From contig JAJZXJ010000017.1 in the NCBI GenBank assembly GCA_021802425.1, forward strand, positions 1 to 30,278: a DNA stretch of 30,278 nt, given 5' to 3'. Positions within the stretch are counted from its first letter, which is position 1. Every line of letters starts with the position of its first letter. Below, in pieces: positions 15,448 to 22,193 of this stretch. The notes beneath the pieces were generated by a model. The model worked only from the letters and a program-made list of their open reading frames with translations. It was not told where the DNA came from and did not search any database. Made by a program: the position numbers and the translations under genes. Source of the stretch: Acidulodesulfobacterium sp021802425. GTDB taxonomy: Bacteria > SZUA-79 > Acidulodesulfobacterales > Acidulodesulfobacteraceae.

Positions 15448-15881
15448 AAAGAGCCGTTTTAATGTTAATACCTTTTGCCGTCATTTTAGCTTTACCTTCT
15501 TTGTCTGCAGGCTTTACAAAACCGCAGGCTAAAAAACATCAAAGCTCATTAGTATATCCTTATTTTTTAAAAAGGAATCCGTTTCAAACATTTTTATATA
15601 CAAAAAAACCGTCCGTTTCATTTAAGGTCGGGGAAATACCGCTGCTTCAATACAGCCTGTCATCTTTAAAAATAGTCGGGATAATGGAAAGAAGGGGGAA
15701 ATATTTTGCGATGATAGAGACCCCCGATAACAGGTCTTACATAGTTACGGTCGGTTCGATTATAGGGGTTGGCAGGGCAAGGATCGCATCCATTAACGAC
15801 AATACGATAAACTTAGTCGAAAATACATATAACGCTTTAGGGCAAATGCGCGCCGTCAATGTTGTTATGAAAATGAGATAA
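15444..15881 (+). CDS. pilP: PilP, periplasmic pilot-like protein
   Basis: A 145-residue exported protein. It has an N-terminal signal (MKRAVLMLIPFAVILALPSL then SAG) without a lipobox cysteine, unlike many PilP proteins, which are lipoproteins. The conserved beta-sandwich follows with YSLSSLKIVGIMERRGKYFA, SYIVTVGSIIGVGRARIASI and NTINLVE. PilP links PilNO to the secretin PilQ. It overlaps pilO by 4 bases and precedes pilQ by 15 bases. Confidence 0.87.
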   Translation: MKRAVLMLIPFAVILALPSLSAGFTKPQAKKHQSSLVYPYFLKRNPFQTFLYTKKPSVSFKVGEIPLLQYSLSSLKIVGIMERRGKYFAMIETPDNRSYIVTVGSIIGVGRARIASINDNTINLVENTYNALGQMRAVNVVMKMR

Positions 15882-15896
15882 AAGAGGGCAATTAAG

Positions 15897-17273
15897 ATGA
15901 AAAAATTAAAGTTTCAAAGCAAACTCAGTAAAATTGGCTTTAAATTAATATTTATAACATCGCTGTTTTTGGTTTTTGTTATATTTTCTCAGGCTGACTC
16001 TTTTGCAAGTTCGGGCGGCAATAATCCTAATAATCATCAAACGGTTAAAAAGTTTTTTGTCGACCCCTCGGACATGAGGGTTAGTTTTGATTTTCAAAAC
16101 GCAAGCATTGTAGATGTAATTAGAATGATAGCAAAGGTTTCGAATATGAATGTTTTAATCGGTTCCGATGTCAAAGGAACCGTAACCATGAAAATGCGCA
16201 ATGTTCCGCTTAAAGATATATTGTCGGTTATAATGGAAGCATACGGGCTTGGAATGGTTAAAAAGGATGGGATTTATTACATAAATGCGTCTGGAACGAT
16301 AGCATCGGTTGTTTCTGCGGAAAAAAGAGCAAAAGCTATTTCTCAGCCGAAGATAACCAAAATTATTCCTATAAATTATGTAAGCGCAACCGGTCTTATA
16401 CCTAAGGTTAAGACCATGCTCAGCTCCGAGGGAAATGTTATGTACGATAAATCCCTTCATGCCTTAATTATTTCCGATATCGAAGAAAATGTCGTAAAGG
16501 CGGTAAGCCTCATAAAAAGACTCGACAAAAGAACCCCCGAGGTTATGATTATTGCCAAAATGGTGGAGGTTAGTAAAAATTATTCTAACCAGTTGGGGAT
16601 TAACTGGAACGGAAGCTATCTGGGCGCATCCCCGACCTCTGTGCTGCCTGCCTTCTCGAAATATGCGGGAGGCAGAACAACGGCTTCTCCCGCTGGTCCG
16701 GGTCTCAGTCCTACGCTTACGACCCAAGCGTCTCCCGGAACTTTTTCCGTGGGAATATTAAACTCGGCCGTCAGCATAAATGCGACGCTTGAGGCGCTTG
16801 AAAGTTTATCGAAGGCAAAATCTATCGCATCTCCGAAGGTTGTCGTTCTTAATAATCAGGCTGCTACAATAGAAAAAGGTGAGACATTGTATCTGCCCGG
16901 CGTTGCCGGCGTCGGCGCAACAGCCGCTCCGCAGGCCATTACCGCACAAATTTCCCTGCAAATAACACCTCATATTATGGCTGATGGAAATGTTAAGCTT
17001 GTTATAAATTCTACAAACAATACGGTTGCGCCGCCGGTTTCGGGCGCGCAGGCAACGCTTGACACGGAAAGCGCAAATTCTACGGTTATTATTAAAAATG
17101 GGCAAACAGTCGTTATAGGCGGAGTTTACCAGATGAACAAAACGGTGACCAATAACGGAATTCCCGGATTAATGAGCATCCCTCTTTTAGGCTGGCTCTT
17201 TAAATCTCAAAACATAAGCTATTCCAAAGATGAATTATTGATATTTATTACTCCAAGAATTATAAAGAGCTGA
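15897..17273 (+). CDS. pilQ: PilQ-type secretin
   Basis: A 458-residue outer-membrane secretin, shorter than classical PilQ (about 600-750) because it lacks N-terminal AMIN domains. A signal peptide spans about 1-38. An N0/STN domain (VSFDFQNASIVDVIRMIAKV through KKDGIYYI) and an N1/KH-like domain (IIPINYVSATGLIPKVKTML) follow. The secretin core starts near VMIIAKMVEVSKNYSNQLGI and ends with VVIGGVYQMNKTVTNNGIPG, LMSIPLLGWLFKSQ and LLIFITPRII. The VPxL-like G(I)PGLxxIPxLGxLF motif is diagnostic of secretins. A Pro/Ala/Ser/Thr-rich insert lies at about 235-275. It is last in the pil operon, and a perfect inverted repeat with T-run follows 36 bases later. It could serve a pilus or a type II-like machine; the pilM-P neighbours favour a pilus. 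Confidence 0.92.
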   Translation: MKKLKFQSKLSKIGFKLIFITSLFLVFVIFSQADSFASSGGNNPNNHQTVKKFFVDPSDMRVSFDFQNASIVDVIRMIAKVSNMNVLIGSDVKGTVTMKMRNVPLKDILSVIMEAYGLGMVKKDGIYYINASGTIASVVSAEKRAKAISQPKITKIIPINYVSATGLIPKVKTMLSSEGNVMYDKSLHALIISDIEENVVKAVSLIKRLDKRTPEVMIIAKMVEVSKNYSNQLGINWNGSYLGASPTSVLPAFSKYAGGRTTASPAGPGLSPTLTTQASPGTFSVGILNSAVSINATLEALESLSKAKSIASPKVVVLNNQAATIEKGETLYLPGVAGVGATAAPQAITAQISLQITPHIMADGNVKLVINSTNNTVAPPVSGAQATLDTESANSTVIIKNGQTVVIGGVYQMNKTVTNNGIPGLMSIPLLGWLFKSQNISYSKDELLIFITPRIIKS

Positions 17274-17308
17274 TTATTTCTTAAAAAAGATGTTATAAAA
17301 AGGTGACT

Positions 17309-17346
17309 AAAAAAGGGGTCTGATTTCAAATCAGACCCCTTTTTTT
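17309..17346. terminator. Perfect inverted repeat with A/T tails after pilQ (terminator-like repeat)
   Basis: AAAAAAGGGGTCTGATTT (17309-17326) and AAATCAGACCCCTTTTTT (17328-17345) pair perfectly across one base, flanked by an A run on the left and T run on the right. It could act as a bidirectional intrinsic terminator between pilQ and folE2. The same core occurs inside aroK and, degenerately, at 7075-7097, so it is a dispersed repeat as well. Confidence 0.75.
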
Positions 17347-17400
17347 CTTTATCAAATATTGCGGTTGCTAAATCTGTTGTTTTTCTGATAAAATTAACTG

Positions 17401-18254
17401 ATGTTGATTGATGTTCAAAATTCAAAGGATAAAAGAGGAATAGCCATAGATAAAGTCGGCATAAAAAACCTCAGCTATCCGATTGCCGTTCTCGATAAAA
17501 AAAAATCCCTTCAGCATACCATAGCCCATATAAATATGTATGTTGATCTTCCCCATTACTTTAAAGGTACTCATATGAGCCGCTTTCTCGAGGTTTTAAA
17601 CGAGTACAGGGGGGAGATAAGCATTGTCAAATTTCCGGATATTTTAAGAAAAATTAAGCATGTTTTAAATGCGAATTCCGCTTCGGTTGAAATGGAATTC
17701 CCTTATTTTATCGAAAAAACCGCCCCCGTCAGCAGAAAAAAAAGCTTAATGGAGTATGTTTGTTATTATAACGGCACGATAAAAAATACGGCGGCGAAAG
17801 ATATTATGGAAAAGGGGACAGATCTTTTTTTTTGCGAAGCAAAAAATAAATCTGTCCCCTTTTCCCCGCTTTCTGCCGACGAAGAAAGCGTTATTAAAAT
17901 CGGCGTTAAGGTGCCTATTAATACCCTGTGTCCATGTTCTAAGGAAATATCGAAATACGGGGCGCATAACCAGAGGGGCGTCGTTTCGGTTTCCGTCGAA
18001 TTTAGCAAATTGATATGGTTCGAAGATATAATAGAAGATGTGGAATCATGCGCAAGTTCTCCGATATATTCGCTTTTAAAAAGGTCGGACGAAAGGTATC
18101 TGACGGAACATGCTTATGAAAATCCGAGGTTTGTCGAGGATGTGGTCAGGTGCGTGGCAGGAATTTTAAAAGAGAACAAAGATATTAAGTGGTATAAAGT
18201 CGAGGCCGAAAATTTTGAAAGCATACATAATCATAATGCTTATGCAATGATTGA
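17401..18254 (+). CDS. folE2: GTP cyclohydrolase FolE2 (3' end lost in assembly gap)
   Basis: A type IB GTP cyclohydrolase, which opens GTP to dihydroneopterin triphosphate, the first step of folate synthesis. 284 residues are visible, ending at HNHNAYAMI, which in the family lies close to the C-terminus; the stop is hidden by the N run. Family blocks: DVQNSKDKRGIAIDKVGIKN, INMYVDLPHYFKGTHMSRF, MEFPYFIEKTAPVS, and the catalytic metal-site block VPINTLCPCSKEISKYGAHN (Cys177/179). Continuing the frame beyond the gap to 18432 would be artefactual, as it runs over aroC. Residues about 137-155 (EKGTDLFFCEAKNKSVPFS) are encoded by a palindromic repeat and look like an in-frame insertion between conserved blocks. 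No clear ribosome site precedes the ATG. Confidence 0.92.
17809..17864. repeat. In-frame palindromic repeat inside folE2
   Basis: GAAAAGGGGACAGATC (17809-17824) with T-rich continuation pairs with GCAAAAAATAAATCTGTCCC and its CTTTTC extension (ending 17864) around a short GAA loop. One internal region is imperfect. It encodes about 19 residues in the folE2 frame without a stop. The GGGGACAGAT/ATCTGTCCCC ends are of the type seen as dispersed palindromes in many proteobacterial genomes. Confidence 0.8.
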
Positions 18255-18354
18255 NNNNNNNNNNNNNNNNNNNNNNNNNNNNNNNNNNNNNNNNNNNNNN
18301 NNNNNNNNNNNNNNNNNNNNNNNNNNNNNNNNNNNNNNNNNNNNNNNNNNNNNN
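18255..18354. other. Assembly gap (100 N)
   Basis: Exactly 100 N, the usual placeholder for a scaffold gap of unknown size. It hides the end of folE2 and anything between it and aroC, including the normal aroC upstream region. Confidence 0.99.
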
Positions 18355-18370
18355 GCGGGTGAAATAATAT

Positions 18371-19561
18371 ATGTTGAGATTTTTGACGGCGGGCGAGTCT
18401 CATGGAAAGGGGCTTGTTACGATAATCGATAACTTTCCGGCGGGTGTGAAAATAGACGGGGATTTTATCGATGGAAAGTTAGCCTTACGGCAATCGGGCT
18501 ACGGCAGGGGCGCAAGGCAGAAAATAGAAACCGATAAAATCGAATTTTTATCCGGCGTCAGGGGCGGATATACAACGGGTTCCCCAATATCCTTTTTTAT
18601 AAAAAATAAGGACTACGAAAACTGGAAAGAAAGAATGGATGCCTATAAGCCCGTTCCCGAAGAAACCAAAATCCATATTCCGAGACCCGGGCATGCGGAT
18701 TTTGCCGGTTCGCTAAAATATGGTCTCGACGATATAAGAAATGTTCTTGAGCGTTCGAGCGCAAGAGAAACCGCCTCGAGGGTTGCGGTCGGGGCAATTT
18801 GCCGGATACTTTTGAAAAATTTCGGCATCGAGTTTGCTTCGGCGGTGCTTAGTATCGGCGGTGTCAATCCTGACACCTTTTTCTTCGACGCTATCGACCT
18901 TTTCGACAACGAAATTGTTAAAAATATTAACAATTCTGAACTTAGAATGCCTTATCCCGATTTGGAAGGCAGGGCAAAAGCATTAATCGATAAGATGAAA
19001 ACAGAGGGGGATACCGTGGGCGGTTTGATTGTCGCGCAGGTAAAAAATCTTCCGATAGGTCTGGGCAGTTTTGCCCAGTGGGATGAAAAATTAGACGGGC
19101 ATATTGCTATGTCTTTGATGAGTATTCAGGCAATTAAAAGCGTTGAGATAGGTTTAGGGGTAAAGTCGGCTTTTATAAAGGGTTCCGAGTATCAGGATTC
19201 TATTTATTATAATGATAATCCCGGCAACAAAGGCAAAGTTAAAGGTTTTTATAGGAAGACCGACAATGCCGGCGGCATAGAGGGCGGAATGTCTAACGGC
19301 GGGATTATCAGCGTCAGATGCGCAATGAAGCCTATTCCGACGCTTATGAAGCCGTATCTTGATACGGTCGATTTAAAAACGGGCGAAGCCAAAAAGGCGT
19401 TTCTTGAAAGGTCTGATATTTGCGCCGTTCCCGCCGCTTCCGTCGTGGCGGAGGCCGCTTTGGCCTTTTCTATCTGCTATTTCTTCCTAAAAAAGTTCGG
19501 CGGAGACAGCCTGAACGAAATTAAAAGAAATTATGAAGGATATATTAAAGGAATAAAATAA
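18371..19561 (+). CDS. aroC: Chorismate synthase
   Basis: A 396-residue AroC, which converts 5-enolpyruvylshikimate-3-phosphate to chorismate with reduced FMN, the last step of the shikimate pathway. It starts with MLRFLTAGESHGKGLVTIID, and conserved blocks follow: GYGRGARQKIE, GVRGGYTTGSPISFFIKNKD, IPRPGHADFAGSLKYGLDDI, LERSSARETASRVAVGAICR, GGIEGGMSNGGIISVRCAMK and AVPAASVVAEAALAF. Length is normal. It begins 16 bases after the assembly gap, so the promoter is not visible. aroK follows 22 bases after its stop, and the two are probably one transcript, perhaps with folE2. Confidence 0.97.
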   Translation: MLRFLTAGESHGKGLVTIIDNFPAGVKIDGDFIDGKLALRQSGYGRGARQKIETDKIEFLSGVRGGYTTGSPISFFIKNKDYENWKERMDAYKPVPEETKIHIPRPGHADFAGSLKYGLDDIRNVLERSSARETASRVAVGAICRILLKNFGIEFASAVLSIGGVNPDTFFFDAIDLFDNEIVKNINNSELRMPYPDLEGRAKALIDKMKTEGDTVGGLIVAQVKNLPIGLGSFAQWDEKLDGHIAMSLMSIQAIKSVEIGLGVKSAFIKGSEYQDSIYYNDNPGNKGKVKGFYRKTDNAGGIEGGMSNGGIISVRCAMKPIPTLMKPYLDTVDLKTGEAKKAFLERSDICAVPAASVVAEAALAFSICYFFLKKFGGDSLNEIKRNYEGYIKGIK

Positions 19562-19583
19562 ATCTGACATCTTTCAAAATGAA

Positions 19584-20201
19584 ATGAAAACCAATATTGT
19601 GCTTATCGGATTTATGGGGGCTGGAAAAACGGAAGTCGGACGGCTTTTGGCTGAAAAAATGGGGTATAACTTTATTGACCTGGATTATATTGCGGAAAGC
19701 CGCGAGGGCATGACGATTAATGAAATATTTAAGCAAAAAGGCGAGGCTTATTTCAGGGACGCCGAAAATAAGATTTTAAAGGATTTCAAAAAAAACAAAA
19801 ATAATATTTTAAGTTTCTTAAAAAAAGAAAAAAAATGGTCTGATTTAAAATCAGACCATTTTTTTTTAAAATCCGGTAATTTAATTATAAACGGAGAGGA
19901 TAAGTACTGGGTAATCTCCACGGGAGGGGGCATGCCGGTTTATAAAAACAATATGGAAATGCTAAAAAAATTAGGCTATGTTATATACCTTAAAGCCGGC
20001 GGCAAAACGATATATCAAAGAATCAGGGCGGAAAAGAACCGTCCCGTATTGGGAGAAAGCGGTTTTAGCGAAAATGATATTAAAAATAAACTTGACGAGC
20101 GGGAAAGATTTTATGAAAAAGCCGATATGATAATTTATACGGATGGTTTATCGCCGCAAAGCGTTGCCGAGGAAATAGACATCTTTGTTTCAAATTTGTA
20201 A
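19584..20201 (+). CDS. aroK: Shikimate kinase with repeat-encoded insert
   Basis: A 205-residue shikimate kinase, longer than the usual 170-175. The P-loop GFMGAGKTEVG is at 9-19, the shikimate-binding DLDYIAE follows at 32-38, then YFRDAE at 56-61. STGGGMPV is at 112-119, the lid-region Arg in AEKNRPVLGES, and the late DERERFYEKADMIIYT. The additional length lies between YFRDAENKIL and ISTGGG: residues about 70-107 are Lys/Asn-rich, and about 81-94 (KEKKWSDLKSDHFF) are encoded by a perfect inverted repeat. All catalytic motifs are present, so the enzyme is probably active if the insert is a surface loop. It follows aroC directly. Confidence 0.93.
   Translation: MKTNIVLIGFMGAGKTEVGRLLAEKMGYNFIDLDYIAESREGMTINEIFKQKGEAYFRDAENKILKDFKKNKNNILSFLKKEKKWSDLKSDHFFLKSGNLIINGEDKYWVISTGGGMPVYKNNMEMLKKLGYVIYLKAGGKTIYQRIRAEKNRPVLGESGFSENDIKNKLDERERFYEKADMIIYTDGLSPQSVAEEIDIFVSNL
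19828..19867. repeat. Perfect palindrome with A8/T9 tails inside aroK
   Basis: TGGTCTGATTT (19836-19846) and AAATCAGACCA (19848-19858) pair perfectly around one A, flanked by A8 and T9. It shares GGTCTGATTT with the pilQ-folE2 inverted repeat. It is in frame with aroK and has the form of an intrinsic terminator within a coding sequence. Confidence 0.85.
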
Positions 20202-20228
20202 ATAAAATCCATTAGTTAACAAAAAAAT

Positions 20229-20255
20229 TAAAGTTTGTTTTTAAAAGGACGATAT
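20229..20255 (+). promoter_or_regulatory. Sigma-28 (FliA) promoter of flagellin
   Basis: TAAAGTTT (20229-20236), 11 bases, then GACGATAT (20248-20255). The -35 matches the sigma-28 consensus TAAAGTTT exactly, the spacing is ideal, and the -10 has 6 of 8 bases of GCCGATAA. It lies about 190 bases before the flagellin ATG, giving a long leader. Confidence 0.8.
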
Positions 20256-20354
20256 ATAATCAAAGGCTATAAAAAAAGAAAGAGGGCGAGTTGCCTTCAA
20301 TTCTTTAAAATGTGAACTAATTAATAAAAAAGGGAGGTGAACGGGGTTAGTATT

Positions 20355-20383
20355 TTGACATATAGCCTTACCATTTTCATAAT
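20355..20383 (+). promoter_or_regulatory. Candidate second (sigma-70-type) flagellin promoter
   Basis: A perfect TTGACA (20355-20360) with 17-base spacing to CATAAT (20378-20383), one mismatch from TATAAT, 65 bases before the flagellin ATG and downstream of the sigma-28 site. Confidence 0.45.
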
Positions 20384-20405
20384 TCAATGTTAAATTAAAC
20401 AAAAC

Positions 20406-20426
20406 TTTCGGCACGGATGCCGGAAA
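20406..20426 (+). promoter_or_regulatory. Hairpin in flagellin leader
   Basis: TTTCGGCA-cgga-TGCCGGAAA forms a short stem with one bulged G, ending 10 bases before the GGAGG ribosome site of flagellin. Position suggests mRNA stability or translational control; not demonstrated. Confidence 0.4.
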
Positions 20427-20448
20427 AATTTATCACGGAGGATAAAAA

Positions 20449-21513
20449 ATGTATAACGGTTTATTTATCAATTCAAACCAATCTGCAATTATTGCGCAAA
20501 ACAATCTTCAAAACACTTCTAATGCCTTAGGAACAGCGTTAAGCAGGTTATCGAGCGGCTTGAGAATAACGGGCGCTTATGTTGACCCGGCGGGTTATCA
20601 AATTGCACAAGGTTTAAATTCCACAAACCTCGGTATTAACCAGGCGACAAGAAACGCAAACAATGCTAATTCATTAGTTTCAATTGCTTCAGGCGGTCTT
20701 TCGACTATTCAGGGAATGCTTGGAACAATGCAGACATTGGCGACCGAGGCTGCAAACGGAACAGAAAGCTCTCAGGATTTGGCGGCATTAAACAGCGAAT
20801 ATTACCAGCTTGCTTCGGAAATAACGCAGATTGCCCAATCCAACCAGTTTAACGGACTGCATCTTTTGAATGCCAACGGCGGAACCCCTTATATAACCGT
20901 GGCAAGCGGTTCAGGTTCAATTTCATCCAATACCGTTGCAAGCGCCTTTAATTTTCAAATCGGCTATAACGCAAATACGGCTACAAATCAGATAGGCGTG
21001 ACTATTAGCGGGACTCAGGCTTCACAGTTGGGAATGAGTGCAGGGACGGTATATCTTTCGGGAACGGCAGGGGTATATACGGCAACCGAGTTCATTTCTT
21101 TAACAGGAATTAATTACTATTCCGCAAACGCAGCCACTGCCGGCGCCATCGTATCCCTTGACGGAACAGGCGGAATTTCAACTTTTGTAGGCGGAGCAGC
21201 GGCATATTCCAACGTCGATCTTTTAAGTAATGCCGACGCCTTAACCGCCCTTAGCGCCGTACAGGCGGCTAATGTTCAGGTTGCAGGAATGAGCGGTCAA
21301 CTTGGTTCGTATCAAAACAGGGTTACCCAGATATTGGGCAACTTGCAGACGGAAGGACAGAATACCCAGGCTGCATATTCTCAGATTATGGATGTCAATT
21401 TTGCCGCGGAGATGGCAACATTTACATTGCAGTCAACGCTGGCCCAATCCGGCGAGGCTATGCTTGCCCAGGCAAACTTAATCCCTCAGGGGCTTTTGAC
21501 ATTGCTTAGATAA
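20449..21513 (+). CDS. fliC: Flagellin
   Basis: A 354-residue flagellin, the filament subunit exported by the flagellar type III system. The N-terminal D0/D1 region is conserved (AIIAQNNLQNTSNALGTALS, RLSSGLRITGAYVDPAGYQI, TLATEAANGT, FNGLHLLN), and so is the C-terminal D1/D0 (VQVAGMSGQLGSYQNRVTQI, MDVNFAAEMATFTLQSTLAQ, SGEAMLAQANLIPQGLLTLL, ending in R). The usual N-terminal start MALxINTN is replaced by MYNGLFINSNQSA, and KDDAAG by YVDPAG. The middle D2-like region (about 145-270) is Ser/Thr/Ala/Gly-rich, which offers many possible O-glycosylation sites. A CACGGAGG ribosome site precedes the ATG. It is followed by flaG, fliD and fliS and then glycosyltransferases. Confidence 0.96.
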   Translation: MYNGLFINSNQSAIIAQNNLQNTSNALGTALSRLSSGLRITGAYVDPAGYQIAQGLNSTNLGINQATRNANNANSLVSIASGGLSTIQGMLGTMQTLATEAANGTESSQDLAALNSEYYQLASEITQIAQSNQFNGLHLLNANGGTPYITVASGSGSISSNTVASAFNFQIGYNANTATNQIGVTISGTQASQLGMSAGTVYLSGTAGVYTATEFISLTGINYYSANAATAGAIVSLDGTGGISTFVGGAAAYSNVDLLSNADALTALSAVQAANVQVAGMSGQLGSYQNRVTQILGNLQTEGQNTQAAYSQIMDVNFAAEMATFTLQSTLAQSGEAMLAQANLIPQGLLTLLR

Positions 21514-21620
21514 TATGGCGGAGTAGGAAATAAATAGGGGGTATATATAGTCTGTCCGCGCCGGTAAGCTTAATTAAGATTATATATACTTTCCTGTTTA
21601 TATTTATTAAGGTGATTATT

Positions 21621-22052
21621 ATGAACGGGATAGAAAGTATTACGGGGAATACCGTCAGTCAAACAAATAATTACTATGTGTCCCCAAATTTAGAAAATCA
21701 AAATAACGGCAAAGTGGGTAATACTTTGCAAACAGGCGGGGCGCCGCTTTCCAATAACACGCTTGCCGCCGTTAATAATTATTCTAATTCAGCCGATTCG
21801 GCTGAAAATGGAAATAGCGGCAATCAAAAAAAATTAACCGCTCAAATGTTGCAGCAGATGCAAAAGGAGTTAGATCCCTCGCCTATGCTCCCAACCGTTT
21901 ATATGCTGAGCTGGGATGGAAAAGATGGGGGCGTCGTAGTTAATATAGTCGATAATAAAACAGGCAGGGTTATAGGAACTATTCCGCCATCGCAGGTGCT
22001 TAAATATTTAAAAAACTATAATAAAGGAATGTTTTATAACAATAAATCTTAA
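21621..22052 (+). CDS. flaG: FlaG family protein
   Basis: A 143-residue protein. The first 75 residues are Asn/Ser-rich and low complexity. The rest is a FlaG domain (LTAQMLQQMQKELDPS, TVYMLSWDGKDGGVVVNIVD, NKTGRVIGTIPPSQVLKYLK). FlaG affects flagellar filament length in several species. A GTG at 21612 is in frame, but AAGGTG at 21609-21614 fits as the ribosome site for ATG 21621, so the latter is chosen. The order fliC-flaG-fliD-fliS is typical. Confidence 0.85.
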   Translation: MNGIESITGNTVSQTNNYYVSPNLENQNNGKVGNTLQTGGAPLSNNTLAAVNNYSNSADSAENGNSGNQKKLTAQMLQQMQKELDPSPMLPTVYMLSWDGKDGGVVVNIVDNKTGRVIGTIPPSQVLKYLKNYNKGMFYNNKS

Positions 22053-22193
22053 AAATCTTAATTTTGGCTATTAATATATTCAATATAATAATCATTAATA
22101 ATTAATATTATCCTTAATCTTGCGATAGAAATTATTATGATATAGCTACATTTGCGGAAAATAGGGTATTTCATAATAGGAGGTGAATAAATA

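Noticed and set aside
13138..17273. Type II secretion GspL/GspM/GspD instead of pilus genes
   Set aside because: PilM has the complete actin-like motifs and is separate from PilN, and the order M-N-O-P-Q is the pilus alignment operon; GspC/E/F-like genes are absent.
18255..18432. Extension of the folE2 frame through the gap to 18432
   Set aside because: FolE2 is nearly complete at the gap, the gap length is arbitrary so the frame is not kept, and the sequence after it is the start of aroC in another frame.
20337..20393. Leader peptide gene (GTG, 18 codons) in the flagellin leader
   Set aside because: The GTG overlaps its own Shine-Dalgarno-like sequence, leaving no spacing; not called as a gene.
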